Shown: positions 12,426-24,883, numbered from the stretch's first letter. The stretch: DNA of 64,000 bases from Phorcus lineatus (GCA_921293015.1 OV121088.1:30293645-30357644); one strand, 5' to 3'. A program made the numbers and translations. Notes: generated by a model from the sequence alone, not told the origin.

Positions 12426-13044
12426 AAATGGACAATCATAAGAGCTTTTAAAACAAACTGCTGTCAAGGAGTCTGTACATAAGATTTCAGATTTCCTGAG
12501 TAAATAGTTCTGGAGAAGAAGATGAAATATTTTAAAGTTTAGGGACGGTCAGACGGACGCCCGACACCATGCAGTAAGCCCACCAGGCCTTTCAAGCCAG
12601 ACGAACTAATATGATATGCCCATCTTTAACCTTGAAACATTGCATGACCGAACGAAAGACTAATGGTCGTTTCAGAAATGATAACAATTTGTTTATTCCT
12701 CCATTATAAGATGCGACAGCTTTCTGTTGTTATTAACGAAAATAGAGGACGAAGTAAACAATCTCCTTGTGTTACACAAATATTGATCTAGATGCATACA
12801 ACAATAATGGATATGACATTGGAGTGTCAATGGTCATAGACCTATCTAAGGACATTTGTCTGAGTGGAAAGATATCATTACTGACACAAGAGTGCCTCCT
12901 CTTTTGTTGTTAATCAAGCTCTTATACATTGCATTATACACCGTCTGTTTGCTTTAGCGCACTCATTTCGACGCCTTTCAAGATCATGAATCTGTATGAA
13001 CGCATAACGATATAGCAAATTTTAGATATAACACAATCTTTTCA
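12426..13044. other. No feature seen
   Basis: AT-rich intergenic sequence without recognisable gene or repeat. Confidence 0.4.
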
Positions 13045-14380
13045 GATTTATCCTGAAGCAGAAGCATCCCTGCTTTAAAGTTTCCTCTTCTTTTAATCTT
13101 GATTACAGCTCTTAAATACTGGAAAGCTGGAAAGATTATTTAAGAATTTCACAGGGAAATAAAAAATGTGAACCTTTTTTCATCTTTCATGGATCTGTAT
13201 GCAGTTTTTAAAGACATTTCATATTATTTGTTTGGCAGAATCGTCTACGTTATTCGTGTGTAGAAACACAGTATTCATATATTCTTAAAGCTGCTTAACG
13301 TCAATATGAGCATTTAGAAATAGCGTTATATTCTAACTGATTGGTGTATATTTCCCGAAGCTCACTAAAGAAAAGTTTAGAGTTAAAAAAAATATTTACT
13401 TACGAATCAAAGGCACTACCGCACCCAATATTCGTAATTTACAACTAATGCACAGATAATGCTTATCCCTCAATATAAGTAACAACCCACACTCAGATTA
13501 TCTACCATATCTAATACCAGAGGTTTTTTAGCAAATATGTACGTACATGTATTCGGATTTTCTAATTCTAAACGATCGGAAGGATTCATTGCACAGCTGC
13601 AATAAATCCGCATGAACCACGATATCGGAAAAACTTTGCTTACAGCAACAAAGGTAGACCGTATGGTTCATCCAACAAAAACGAGAGACGGTGTTTTAAA
13701 AATCGGTTATGTTTCAGGATTTCCTTAATTAACAATATCTAATCTTTTTTCTCAGATCAGAGATTAAGGTCAATTTAAAAGCTGCACACATTTCTAATTC
13801 AGCCGCTTTCAACAGTCCATAATTCATCCTTTTTGTGCACAGCTGACCGTTGATAATTTTCTCCTAACCGACTTTGTTCGTCTAATGTTTTTCATTACTG
13901 ATTGCAGGCCAATTGCAAAGAATGGTTTGTATTTTATTGCATCGACAAGATGCTAAACGTGAGTGCATAATATGTTCTGATATACCTTAAATAACCGTGC
14001 TATAGTCCCGTGAGCCATAAAGGTTCAAAGGAATCTCTACCGACAATAATCTATGATCACATGATCACAGTGTTGAAAGACATTGTTCGCAGATAGATGA
14101 ATGATCACATTACTTAAAGACAAAGTCACAGATTCAGATCACTCATCCAGAAACCAAATACCATGTAATTAGTGAGAGTATGTCAATTCAACCATCAAAA
14201 CTATCCCAGCATATTTCATTCACTGGAAAGAATTGTGTTTTGGGATAGCCAAGGTGTTAACTTGAATGATAAAAAAGGCCATCGTAACCTATTTCGCGAA
14301 TGAATGCATTTAAGAGCTGTAATCAAGATTAAAAGAAAAGGGAATTAAAAGCATGGAATGCTTCTGCTTCAGGATAAATC
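13045..14380. mobile_element. 1.34-kb element with 73-bp inverted repeats
   Basis: The segment 13045-13117 (GATTTATCCTGAAGCAGAAG ... CAGCTCTTAAAT) is repeated in inverted orientation at 14308-14380, roughly nine in ten bases alike. The interior has no long open frame. I infer a non-autonomous DNA transposon with long terminal repeats. A target duplication was not recognised at the outer edges, so an inverted duplication remains possible. Confidence 0.65.
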
Positions 14381-15436
14381 CTTAGTCAACCAATCGTGAG
14401 TCGTACTCATGCAGCAGCTGAATGTGGTTTATTATCCCGTTAGATCTACCAGTCAGATTTGGTACAATTCGCATTGTATGGACACTTGCTTATATGGTTT
14501 TAACTCTGACTTATAGTACAATTTCATTCTATATTTCATTGAAAAACAATTTGGGCGTTGAACTTCAATATCACTGATCAAAACAATTAATATTGATGGA
14601 TGATAAATTGAATTATTTCTAAAACAACAGGCAATATGACGTTAGTTTCTCGTTTGGACGTTTTAATCGATTTTGGAGTACGTTCGGAGAACTTGGAAAT
14701 TGGAAAAACCAAGAAATTTCAAATGTATCGACAAACTGGATATTCTTGTCATTACATTCATATTTCCGGTATCAGAAATAAAGGTTGACGCGAGAGACAT
14801 GTCTCTGTGATGTTGAAATGACTTGACAATGACTTGTTGAATACATAACCTTGTAGAATTAAAAATGTGAGCTGTTTGCAGTATGAAACTGTTTTTTATG
14901 TGACAATGACTGATGCAATGTAACTTCATGTGCTTCGCATACCTATAACCAAATGCTTTGAAACTGAAAGGTCTGTGTAACGTACTGTATATTTACTGTA
15001 GCGGTCAAAACCAGGGTCTTACACTTTATAGGACCATCAAAAATACATTTCATAGAGAAAATTAGATAGAGATTTGAAAGTAGGATAGGATAGAGTGACT
15101 CAAAGATGTACAAACGAAGTTCGATTATTTCTTATTTTGGTTGAAAATTTCTAAAATGTATTCCTTGTGTACGAGGTGAACAATGTCTTTCGAAGAAGCA
15201 GCGAGAAGTGTAGAAAAAGATGCAATTATTTAAGTAACATATTGATATCTTGAACATAATTGGACTACATGGTTACATAGAGGCCTGTTCGTAAGCTACA
15301 ACGCGTATCTTAACCAGTGAATTTAATATACTTTTAATTTACATCTGTAAATAGATAAGCTTTGGAAATGTGAATACTAAAAGTCGTTATTAAATTTTAC
15401 CTTCTTTTTGAAAACTGACAAATATAATCATTTCTC
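14381..15436. other. No feature seen
   Basis: AT-rich intergenic sequence; the minus-strand frame 14663-14929 has no recognisable domain. Confidence 0.4.
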
Positions 15437-15722
15437 TTAAAGGCACCGTATCACGTTTCGTTCGGAAAATAAAAAAATCTCATGAAAAGTAGTAAAAATT
15501 CTCTCTCTTGCTATACATTCCTTTGGAATGATTAAAAAAATTTCAAGGAACGTATCAAGTTTGTTTAAGCTTCGCGAATCCATTTCCTTGACTCGAACGA
15601 TTAAAAGTTTTTTTTCACACTAAAATGGCCGCATGTGGTTTTAACTTGAAAAACATATTTAACATAAGGTAGTATACAATGGAAGAAATAACATATTTAA
15701 AAAACACGCTACAGTGCCTTAA
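15437..15722 (+). mobile_element. MITE family C, copy 1
   Basis: It begins TTAAAGGCACCGTA and ends CTACAGTGCCTTAA, an inverted pair. The element at 36778-37035 has the same termini (AAAGGCACGATAGC ... GCTACGGTGCCTTAG) in the opposite orientation. A shared interior block GATTAAAAG is also seen near 53486-53515. The element is about 286 bp with no coding capacity. Confidence 0.6.
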
Positions 15723-16184
15723 CCTATTGCACGGTCGAAGTATATCCAAATGCTGATAACTTATGTTTAACAATTACATCGCTATGATGGGCAGAAATCA
15801 CAATCACGTTCGATCACATTAACCTTCCAAAGACAACTCTACTGCAACCATTGTGTAGAGTTGAACAGAACTAAATAAATCACGAGGTCATTTCAACTCA
15901 CAAATACAAACATATATCTTTATTGACTTTCACATCTTTTCATAATAAAACAATGACTGTTCCAAAGCATGAAACAGAAGTCAATATCGTCGGGACGTGG
16001 ACAACGTACATTTTATCTAAGGAGACAATATCCGTCAATACTTGATTCAGAAGCATCGTAATGGCAGCATCATTATAACGTCAGGATATTTCCACTTACA
16101 ACCACAGAACTCTAAACGTCATTATCCATTCTGTTTTAAAGGCGCTTTGAAAAGTCCTATAAGAAGACAACAGAGCATATGTAT
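15723..16184. other. Intergenic sequence downstream of the Ig gene
   Basis: No separate feature. A minus-strand AATAAA (plus-strand TTTATT at 15919-15924) is an alternative, more distal polyadenylation signal for the Ig gene. Confidence 0.35.
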
Positions 16185-16629
16185 ATACATAATTTGCATA
16201 AATTTATTCCTTCTCGTTTCGCATCCATCAAAAATAAATACTATTTTGTGTGTCATAATATTCAACAAAGGAGACATGTTTGAGAAAATATGGAACATAT
16301 GTATGAAATAAATAAATAAATTAACATGAACATGTCATGGCACGCAACGTCTGTTGAGTCAGAACGATAACATCAATGACGTACACCAAACAGGCGGGGT
16401 CAGAAGAATTGCATGACGGGTACTTGGCAGGTGATTGACAGGTGGTAACATCACGCCCTCTACCGACTTGTAGTCTGGCGGTTTCGTCAACAAAATGGAC
16501 TTCAGAAATAACCGGAAACTAAAAACACCTCCTCTCCTTTGCGCATGAGCATAGCACACTTCCTTCCCTCTGAGAGCGTTATCACTCCCTGCAGCTGAGA
16601 CATGAGACCTTTGGCAAGTCTCCGAATTT
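16185..16629 (-). other. Probable 3' untranslated region of the Ig gene
   Basis: The region follows the stop codon at 16630-16632 and is richer in G+C than the surroundings. A minus-strand AATAAA at 16203-16208 is the nearest strong polyadenylation signal, suggesting cleavage about 10-30 bases further on. The open frame across 16359-16667 starts out of frame within the last exon and is most likely chance. The end is inferred without transcript data. Confidence 0.45.
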
Positions 16630-16677
16630 TTACACTGGTGGTAGCATGTCCTCCCCATCAAGCTCATCCCGGAACGT
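16630..16677 (-). CDS. ImpL2: Ig gene, last coding exon
   Basis: The acceptor ATTACAG precedes the exon. It encodes 15 residues, TFRDELDGEDMLPPV, then TAA at 16632-16630. The acidic tail follows Ig domain 2 directly; there is no membrane anchor, so the protein is predicted to be secreted. Confidence 0.8.
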   Translation of the reverse strand, partial: TFRDELDGEDMLPPV

Positions 16678-19600
16678 CTGTAATCATTAAATAAATCTTA
16701 AAATAAAAATCATTTAAAAAATCATAAAACTTAAACAATTAACCATAAAAAAATAATAAGCACAAAAGCAATATCTTTAAGGCTATATTTCAGTAATATA
16801 ATCATTGAAGTTCACATAATATCATGATTGGCATTTGCGTTATTAATGATCTTAATATCATCATTGAAAATCACGTTATCTAGTTTTTCATTCGAACTAA
16901 CTTCCTCAACAGTGTTACCGTTGTCATCCTCTTTAACGCCATCGCTAATTTCCTTTTTGATATGTATTGTATTACCAATATAGTTTTGACATTCAGTTAC
17001 CAAAATATCCTAAATGTCTTTTGATACGTAGGTCATCACTTTTTCAAAATCAATCACATTCGTATCTCTATGATGATGGCTGTCATCAAACCATTTATTT
17101 CACTTGCAAACGAGCACCATAAGTAACGTGATCTCATCCAAAAGTTACTTAAAACGCAAATCACACTGACAACTCACCGGATATAAGAAAGTATCCACCG
17201 TATCTTCTCCTAATTTGTTTTCCGCTGTACATGTATACACGCCCATATCGAACCAGCTGATTCCGTCGATGACAAGATCTCCATTGTCTAGTACCTGATA
17301 ACGAAAACAGAACATATAAATCGTTTATCCTTTGGAGAAAATTTCATAAATTTATGACTTAGTATGTACTCGTATATGTTTAGGAGTAAACTAAACTTCA
17401 CTGAGGAAGTAACGCGATCAAAATTGTCCGTTTAATGATTGTGCTGGGCAACTTTATCAAATATGTACGAGTCACAAAGAAAGAATTAGGATAAACTCTT
17501 CATATTGAAGGAAACCGATGAGTTAAACATATCTGTATTCTCAGAGACTTTCTCTAACTGTTTTCGGTTTGAAGACGAAGATGTTCTAAGTGTATCCATG
17601 TCATATCTTTATGGGAATTATCTACTTAATTGTCTTCAGTCTGAGGACGAGCAAGTTGTTTTCCGCATAAACATGTCGTTTCTACTCACCTGATATTTTT
17701 GTCCGTTTGAGATAGGAAGTCCTTCAGCATCATACCAGGTGATTTCCGGTCTTGGGTTTCCGGCAGCACGACAGAAAAGCTGAACTTTATTATCCTGGAA
17801 CTCAACACGGGTGGCCGTCCATTGGTACACGTGGGGATTGGCTGCAAGAAGAGAAACACTTGTGTTAAGAAAGGAACGATATGAAGAGAGAAAAAAGGAT
17901 TTGATTTGATATCTGTAAGATAACAGCAGGGAAAACCTGCTGGTAAGAATGGCAATTGACAAGAACGAAAGAAGCATAACAAATTGGTATTGAGAAATTA
18001 AAAGGTAAATATCTTAGTATAATGAACAAAAAGTGTCAAGAACATGTACGTATAGAAAGGCCTTAACATGTATATATGTAAAACGATAAAGAAAGAAGCA
18101 GTTTTAAGAATAATAAAGGATAAAAACTCTCTTTCAGGATAAAATATGAATGAGAAAATCTGTTTAGAACAAACATACTTGCTCTAAAAACGGTATGATA
18201 AAAATAGTGGAGAAAGAGCTAAGAAGACAAGAAAATCGAAAGTATATACAGTTGAGCAGTGAAAGAAGAAATTAAAACCAATTGAATTATTTAGGGGAAA
18301 CATGCATGTCCAGTTGAGTGTAAAAAACAAATAGGACATTTGTAAAAGAGATAAGTTGAAAACAAATCTATACTTACTTTCTACTGGTTTCTCGTCGTTG
18401 CATGTATCAAATGATCCCTTTTCTTTGGACACTAAAATAGAAAAAAATGTTTAGTCAAGAAAAGCACACTTACACGATGTCAACTGGAACTTAATCAAAT
18501 TGTATAACAAATTTGATGTGTTATCAATAACAATATTAATCTATGTCATTAGAAAAGAAAGAAAAGATATTGAGAAAAATAATCAGTTCTTGGAAAATAT
18601 TGTGTTTACAGCAAGTATCTAAGGATAGTAAAACTTCTTTAGAAATAGATTTGCTTGAACATTATAACAAACGTCAAGGGAAATGAAACTTACAAATTCT
18701 GATTTCAGTAGTCTGGTAGAGTTTTTCATACGGCGTCTGAGCTACACAGGTGAATTTTGCTTTGTGCAACTCGGGACCAACGCAGTCGATGACGAGTTTT
18801 GATCTTGTTGTGGAAAGTCTTAGCAGTGGAAGCCCATCTATTCCCACAGTATCTTCAAAAGCAGCTTCGTCGTCATGGAACTCATGGTATGGGGTCTGTA
18901 ACATTAAAATGTCACCGTTATTCCTAGTAAATCAACTGTTGCAACCTGCCATACAAAAGCTGCTTACCGAGTGATTATCGGATAAATCCAGGACATTGGA
19001 ACAGTTCTTACTTCTTGATTCAAGGAGACGATGGGAATCCACAAGGGATGTTCTAATTACATATGAGATAGGATAATCATGTGATATCGTCATGAACCGC
19101 TCTGACGTCATCATTCTTAACTCATCAAGTCTTCACAGAAACCACATTAAACTCGTAAAGCCATCGTTATTCCTGGAGTATTTTTCTGTGGTGGTCTTTT
19201 CATTACAAAAGTGTTCTTGTTTAATCCTTCGGAAATAACATCTGAATACTGTTATCCCAAACGGAGAACATCTTATGAATGTATCGATTCCAATATCCAG
19301 TCTAAGATTTAAAGACTCAACAGGAATGAAGATAACAGAGGAAATCAATAGATGTGCTATTTGCAGGATTATACAAGCTTATTACTAAATAAACTAAATA
19401 AATGCATTACTCATTTTACATTTTACGTTGTATAGCGAGAGAGGGATTTCGTAAAGCATAGCGTCATAGATAACAATTTTTATATAGATAACATTTCAAA
19501 GATTTCCTTAACGTAATGCTGAATTTGTTCATATGGGGTCTTATTCTAGTTCTAATGATACTAAATGGGGCGGCGCTTATCCAGAAGGAAGTGGTGAACT

Positions 19601-22600
19601 GTAAGTTACATGAATCCACTAAAGGATGCGGGCAACCACGGTTAAGACATTAGAAAAGGTCTGATGAAGAAAAGGTCTGATGAAACGTTACTAAACATTG
19701 GCTTTAAAGCTTGTGCCTCCTTTGTATGGCTTCAACCCCCCCCCCCCCCCCCCCCCCTCTCTCTCTCTCTTAATTTTAATAGTTCTAATGATGATTGATT
19801 AATAAGCAACGTAGCAGAGTGGAGAACAATGAACACAAACAAACTTATGCAAGATTCGAGTTGAGTGTCATTTCCTCCCACAACTATTGATAAGTGTCAT
19901 CTTGCGTCTACACAAACAGTGTCATGAAATATCTTAGTATCATACAACATATTGCCTGACCGTAAACATATTAAATCAATCATAAAAGGGAACATAGTTT
20001 CAGTCAGCCGCACTTTAGTGTCACCGTGACAATGTGTCCTGATCTTGATGGACACAAAGTAACTATAGTCTAACACGTCACATTTTAAGAGCTATAAATC
20101 GGTATTGCCATCAACAAAGACTAACTCTGTATCATAAAATCACCTTTTTCGAATATTTACGATTGACCAAGTTGGTCTACACACAAAAATAAAATTGCTT
20201 TTTCAAAAAGTTATGATCGATGTTAAAAGAAATTATGCTTCAATCAATGTTCACTTGCTCTCGCCTCCTCACCTGTTCGATTCTCTCTCCGTTCTTCAAC
20301 CAGTGAATGGTGGGACCAGGGCTGCCCCCTGCTTCACACTCTAAGACCACAGTGTGTCTCCGAGTTATCCTCGTCACGGGGCGAAGAGCCCGGCCTTTAA
20401 AAAACAATTTGGGGCCTGTGTCGTCGTCCGATTCGTCTTGCCTTTTCGATACTGAAGTGAAAAATTATAAATCTAGTGTCGACAAAGGACAAGTTATAAA
20501 CATCTAACGCTACCCAAAATCATATATAATATATGTCAAAGCAATTATGATAACCGTTATCTTTAAATATCTTAAATTTATAGACGATTTAGACGATATA
20601 TATCATTTAAAAAATAATGAATTGACAAATCCAAATAAAAGGTACTACAATCATTTGTTCTCACCTGAGTTATGTTTTCTGCTCACAAAGTTCCTGTGTT
20701 TTAAGTTCTGAAATAAAGAAGCAAAACTTTAAACAAATGTTGAAATCGAAACATATGACGGTTTTATTCAAGAAGATGACATATTTGCACTCCTGTTAAG
20801 CATACGGGCACTTCAAATGTAGTGCAGTTAAATTGATTCTATCACATCTAAAGTCTATCTTCGAAAATGAAAACATTTCAGAAGCTCTTGTAGATATTAT
20901 TTACTTTTCCAATTAGGAGATTTCGATTTTCATTTAAGAAACAAACTGTAAGTCTATCTTTTCCCCTTTCGATATTTCATAAACAATTCAATTTATGTTA
21001 CGAAATCTCTTTAACAGTTTTCAAAATGCATATAAAAGCTTAAATGAATGAGATTATTTCGAGACAAACCAAATAACCCGTCTTTTATTATTGGATTGAT
21101 AACACTTTCACATTTCGAAAATCAAATTATCCTAGAAGATAATATGGTTAGAACATAATATAAATTGAACTGATAATGATATATTTTCTTTCAAGCGAAC
21201 TAATAAGTCACTTATGTTGAAAATGCATCAAGATAAACAGGTTTGCTTTTGCAAGCGGTGAAAAATGCTTTCCAAAATGTCAAAACGACACAAAGCTTTC
21301 CATAAAAGCACATTTGCTTCAGATCTTTGAAATATGAATAAAAAAGGGTATGTACATATTTTCAAAGAAGTACATATTCATTCTCTTCTTGCAAAAAAGG
21401 GGGTATGAAGAACATTGATATGGCCTGATACCAAGTTGTTGCCCAATGGTTGATTCGGGATCTGACCATCTCACGCGAGCTGGTCATCCGATATCAGCCA
21501 ATTGATCGGTCACGGGGCCCATTCATCACTACAGCCATTCAGTAATTATTGTATTGGTTCCTAATTTAGCCGCTTGACAAGACCTTGCGTTTGTTATGCA
21601 TGCGTTCTCAAACAATCAACTTAGCACGAAAGCTTCTGAAGATCCCATCCAGGCATTCCCATGGTGGAGTCTGGTTACAACCAAAAGAAAGACATCAGTC
21701 TTTGCTTACAAAGAATCGATTGAACTCTTTTAAGACGCAGTCGCAATAATTCTGACGCAACTTAATTCACGATTAACATGTATATCTGAAAACTTTGTGC
21801 GAAAGGGTGTTAAGGTTTAATTGCCTTAAAACGGATACTTAAAATGTTAAAGTGGGCATTTAGTAAATCCATTCATTGTTTTGATAATACTAATTTAACA
21901 TTCTATCGTAATGTATAGAGAAAGGTTAATCATTCCATCGAAAATTCATTACGAAGAAGATATTGAGAAATGTTCTAAAAGAAGATAACAAGAAAATCGT
22001 TTTCAAAATACTTTACACTTTTTTACCAACAGAAGTATTCAAATTTTTTCATAAAATTCATAATTCACGCCTTCAATACAAGAACAATGATCGTTTCTAA
22101 TGTATTTTTAATTTCATTTTGTCTTCTACGGTAGTTCGGGCCAGCACACACTGGTTCGCTGAGCTAGTATCGGAGCACGTTCCCCAGACTGAACGGAATG
22201 CGGTTAATGATTCCCCGTATCTCACACAAAACCCTATCTCTGTATCCTTATAGCAGAGCGTCTGTACAAACGCTGAGATATAGCCTCTAGACTCGCCCAG
22301 TCCCTTAGTGAATTTCAAACATCCCTGAGCGAAGTGTTCAGGGAGAGGAAAACGTAACCCTATCAAGATATGATACTGAAATTCTGCTTTTGAAGATTGA
22401 ACAAACTTGGAGCCATCTTTAGACTTACAGAGGTCCATTTGATTTTTTATTTAGGTCTGGGTGACGGAATTATTAGAGAGAATTTGTTTGTTAATGTCTC
22501 GTTATTATTTCAGACAACCACATATAAATCTAATTTGGCATAGTCTGAATTTCCAGAATCTTAACTGACATGAAGCTGACAAGAAGTCATAATGACATAG

Positions 22601-24304
22601 ATCCATGTACATGTTGGAAACGTAATATGTCGACTAATGCAAACTGAAGGGTACCCAGTATATTTTCCATTCACACGGAGAGAACAAAAACAGACGTGTA
22701 CTAGATGAAGCTTGAATTAAGTCTACTGACCAGGCCGGAGGCGGAGTAGATAGCCTGACAGACGGTAAAGAATAGCCCGCTCCCTAACATGCTTTCTTTT
22801 ATGTGTGACGTCATCACCCCGACTTGGCAGATTGCCGAGGAGGGCACTGTGTCATACGAATTATCGGGGTTCACTGGGGCAGGCTGGGCCGCCACTGCAT
22901 TGATAGGGAAAGGGATGATAACTGGGCCTTCATGCATGCCCTGTATCCAGACTAAGATTAAGGCTTTTAACGGGTCTCCGTCCATGCCTAGTTGAATCCA
23001 GACGCCAAGACTAAAATAAGTTTTTTTAACCGGCTTCTGCATGGCTAGTTCTATCGAGACGTCAAGACTAGATTTAGTCTTTTAACGGGCTTCAGTGTTG
23101 GTTACATATATCGAGTCGCTATGGCTAAAAATCGAAAAAAGGAAACATGCCCTTCTTAATTTCATGACTTTGTTGTTTCATATATCTAGACTCGCTTAAT
23201 AAGGACCTAAACTGTGGGAAAAAACTCCTATTGTATTCACAATCATGCAGCAGGACTATCTGAATTTGACGCTAAATACCCGAGCACATGAGTGAAGCCT
23301 TTTCGATGTGTGCTTATAACAGCAGAATCTACTACAGTGTAGTACGTGAAACATAAATATTTTGAGGAAATGTGAATGACTTTTGATATTTCACTGATTT
23401 TATTATCATTTTTCTTTAAGACAATTTCGAGTAAATTATTACAATCTTAAATGATTAGTAATCTAGTTTACTGAAATTATCTACTAAATTAAGAGTTGAC
23501 ATTTTAACGTTCTATCACATGTCAATTTAGTGTCCTTTTCATGCGAATATAGGCAAAACAAAATGCCAAATATGCGTAACCTTCAAGATATAGTAACAGT
23601 TTTCTAAAATTAAAATGAATTTGCCTATCAATTCATTAAACTCTGAAAAAATTATAATTAACAAATACAAGATATCTCAAACATACTAAAGTAGTAAACA
23701 TTAAAGAACCGTCATATAAAAGACATCTGACTATTTTTTAAACCATAATCATACTTTATAAAAGCCTTTTTAACTTGTAACCTCAAGGTTTCCAGAATGT
23801 TCCGGAAGCACTGACACTGACTCATGCACGATAAATCGGCTGACCTTTAATATGGGGTCACAGAGAGGGGAAAGTCCCCGAATTCATCCCATTTAACGAC
23901 CCGACATGCCGGAGAGACGGTAGCGACTGAGGGACTAATGGGCTTATTAGTAGCATATTAGGCGTAATAACCTAACACAAAGTAATTATTGGGCCAGCTT
24001 GAAGGTCGAATTCTAATTCTTGTAGTCAAAGCAATGGTAAATATACACTCATGGCATTGGATACTACGAAATCATTGTTCTTCTCCTTACTGCAATTTCT
24101 AATCGATATCTGCGAATTACATCTATAAAACACTAAACCTGGCATGGAAATGGAAATAAGGCAACATACGTTTATTATAACCGTAGTTTTACATTTGCCG
24201 ATAGTTTTAAATTAACAGTCCAACAATTTTAAAACATATTTAAAACATCTGCGGAAATTTATGTAACCACACAGTTACAAATTACCCGTCGTAAGTCAAA
24301 TATT

Positions 24305-24380
<76 letters not shown>

Positions 24381-24864
24381 TTTAACACGGAATTTGTATT
24401 AGTCTTTTTAGACAAACCACACTTTGTACAACTTTGCATTATATTTCTTGTATTGAAACCGTTTGAGGTGTCATAAGTTTCCACGTAGAGGGATTAAGGT
24501 TAGAGGTTAAGATACATTTCATGTGCCACAAGGCGTTTTAGATTTAACCAAAACAAAGTAGTGATTTAAAACATAATATTTAAGCTACATTCATTAAAAA
24601 ACCTATTCTCTTTGCATTTTCTGCATGAACGAAACCAGTCAAAGTCAAAGTTTATAAATTGTCACATTCATGCAAGTCATATGTATACCATATTTTTGTT
24701 TATATTAAAGATTCAGTTCAAGTACTTCACCTTTTTCCTAATTAAATCATAATCTTTAAAAATCCTTCTACAGAAATTGAACTTACCCTAAGAAATCCTG
24801 AAGAAACACATGCACACAGCGTTAGGGTGACCGTCACCATCATCAAACGCGTTAACGTCGTCAT
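16630..24864 (-). CDS. ImpL2: Secreted two-Ig-domain protein of the ImpL2 family (8 coding exons)
   Basis: Joining 24864-24787, 20707-20665, 20451-20273, 18895-18694, 18431-18378, 17841-17690, 17294-17178 and 16677-16630 gives one 290-residue protein with GT-AG introns and consistent phases (0,1,0,1,1,0,0). Residues 1-23 form a signal peptide (MTTLTRLMMVTVTLTLCACV). Ig domain 1 has C79, W91 and C150. Ig domain 2 has C209, W221 and C258, with the DMGVYTC and GEDTVDTFLYP signature close to the end. Extra cysteines C138 and C178 could form a further disulfide. Drosophila ImpL2 (about 267 residues) is a secreted antagonist that binds insulin-like peptides. Its DMG-Y-C and TFLYP region matches best, so I infer binding of molluscan insulin-related peptides in haemolymph. 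A zig-type or other short Ig protein is the alternative. Confidence 0.88.
16812..17009 (-). other. Possible alternative terminal exon or chance frame in the last intron
   Basis: A 65-codon open frame rich in Asp, Glu and Asn runs inside the last intron from a possible acceptor (CATTTAG, 17010-17012) to TGA at 16814-16812. It starts DILVTECQNYIG. It would join exon 8 in phase and replace the 15-residue tail with an acidic one. The polypyrimidine tract is poor, so chance is quite possible. Confidence 0.2.
17178..17294 (-). CDS. ImpL2: Ig gene exon 8: C-terminal half of Ig domain 2
   Basis: Acceptor TTATCAG, donor GTGAGT. The 39 codons carry NGDLVIDGISW, DMGVYTC with the second domain cysteine (C258), and the ImpL2-like end GEDTVDTFLYP. 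Both splice phases are 0. Confidence 0.88.
17690..17841 (-). CDS. ImpL2: Ig gene exon 7: N-terminal half of Ig domain 2
   Basis: Acceptor CTTGCAG, donor GTGAGT. It encodes the B strand cysteine (QLFCRAAGNPRPEITWY, C209 and W221), the classic CxAxGxPxPxIxW pattern of I-set Ig domains. The domain is split between this exon and the next. Confidence 0.88.
18378..18431 (-). CDS. ImpL2: Ig gene exon 6: inter-domain linker
   Basis: A 54-base exon between acceptor ATTTTAG and donor GTAAGT; phase 1 on both sides, so it is a symmetric cassette that could be skipped without a frame change. It encodes a hydrophilic linker with one cysteine (SFDTCNDEKPVE). Confidence 0.8.
18694..18895 (-). CDS. ImpL2: Ig gene exon 5: C-terminal half of Ig domain 1
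   Basis: Acceptor TGTTACAG, donor GTAAGT. The 67 full codons include LVIDCVGPELHKAKFTCVA, giving C138 and the second domain cysteine C150. The usual DxGxYxC signature is replaced by HKAKFTC, a diverged form also expected in the first domain of ImpL2-like proteins. Confidence 0.85.
19736..19770 (+). repeat. Poly(C) tract followed by (TC)n
   Basis: Twenty-two C in a row lead into about seven TC units, inside an intron of the Ig gene. Such tracts are unstable and often wrongly sized in assemblies. Confidence 0.95.
20273..20451 (-). CDS. ImpL2: Ig gene exon 4: N-terminal half of Ig domain 1
   Basis: Acceptor CACTTCAG, donor GTGAGG. It encodes an acidic stretch (DESDDDTG), a basic one (RPVTRITRRH) and VVLECEAGGSPGPTIHWLK with C79 and W91 of Ig domain 1. 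Confidence 0.87.
20665..20707 (-). CDS. ImpL2: Ig gene exon 3: small basic exon after the signal peptide
   Basis: A 43-base exon with acceptor TATTTCAG and donor GTGAGA encodes NLKHRNFVSRKHNS plus the first base of a valine codon. It is basic and not conserved, but needed to keep the frame between exons 2 and 4. The 14 residues lie between the signal peptide and Ig domain 1. Confidence 0.75.
22935..23096 (+). repeat. Three tandem units of about 57 bp
   Basis: Units begin CATGCC or CATGGC at 22935, 22983 and 23040. Each contains a GACTA-type core followed by TTTTAACGGGYTYC or a close variant. They differ enough to be old. Confidence 0.65.
24304..24375 (+). repeat. (CA)n(TA)n microsatellite
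   Basis: About a dozen CA units pass directly into some two dozen TA units. A long minus-strand open frame across it is an artefact of the repeat. Confidence 0.95.
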
Positions 24865-24883
24865 TTTAACTTTTCTGTACAAT
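24787..24883 (-). CDS. ImpL2: Ig gene exon 2: start codon and signal peptide
   Basis: The acceptor CATATTCCAG is followed by 19 untranslated bases and ATG at 24864-24862. The 26 codons encode a hydrophobic signal peptide with likely cleavage near SSG|FLR; the donor is GTAAGT, phase 0. This ATG is the first in the spliced exon, which decides the start. Confidence 0.85.

Larger units (their letters stand above)
20708..24786 (-). other. Large intron 2 of the Ig gene
   Basis: The 4.1-kb intron holds a three-copy tandem repeat, a CA/TA microsatellite, a CRE octamer at 22806 and a GC-richer patch at 23840-23990. Two minus-strand open frames (22701-23042 and 22097-22438) of about 113 codons lie in GC-richer sequence. 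I do not recognise either and see no splice sites that join them to the gene. Confidence 0.5.

Noticed and set aside
16359..16667. 102-codon minus-strand frame
   Set aside because: It overlaps the last coding exon in another frame and the 3' untranslated region of the Ig gene.
24296..24484. Open frame with a long Ile-Tyr repeat
   Set aside because: Translation of the TA/CA microsatellite.
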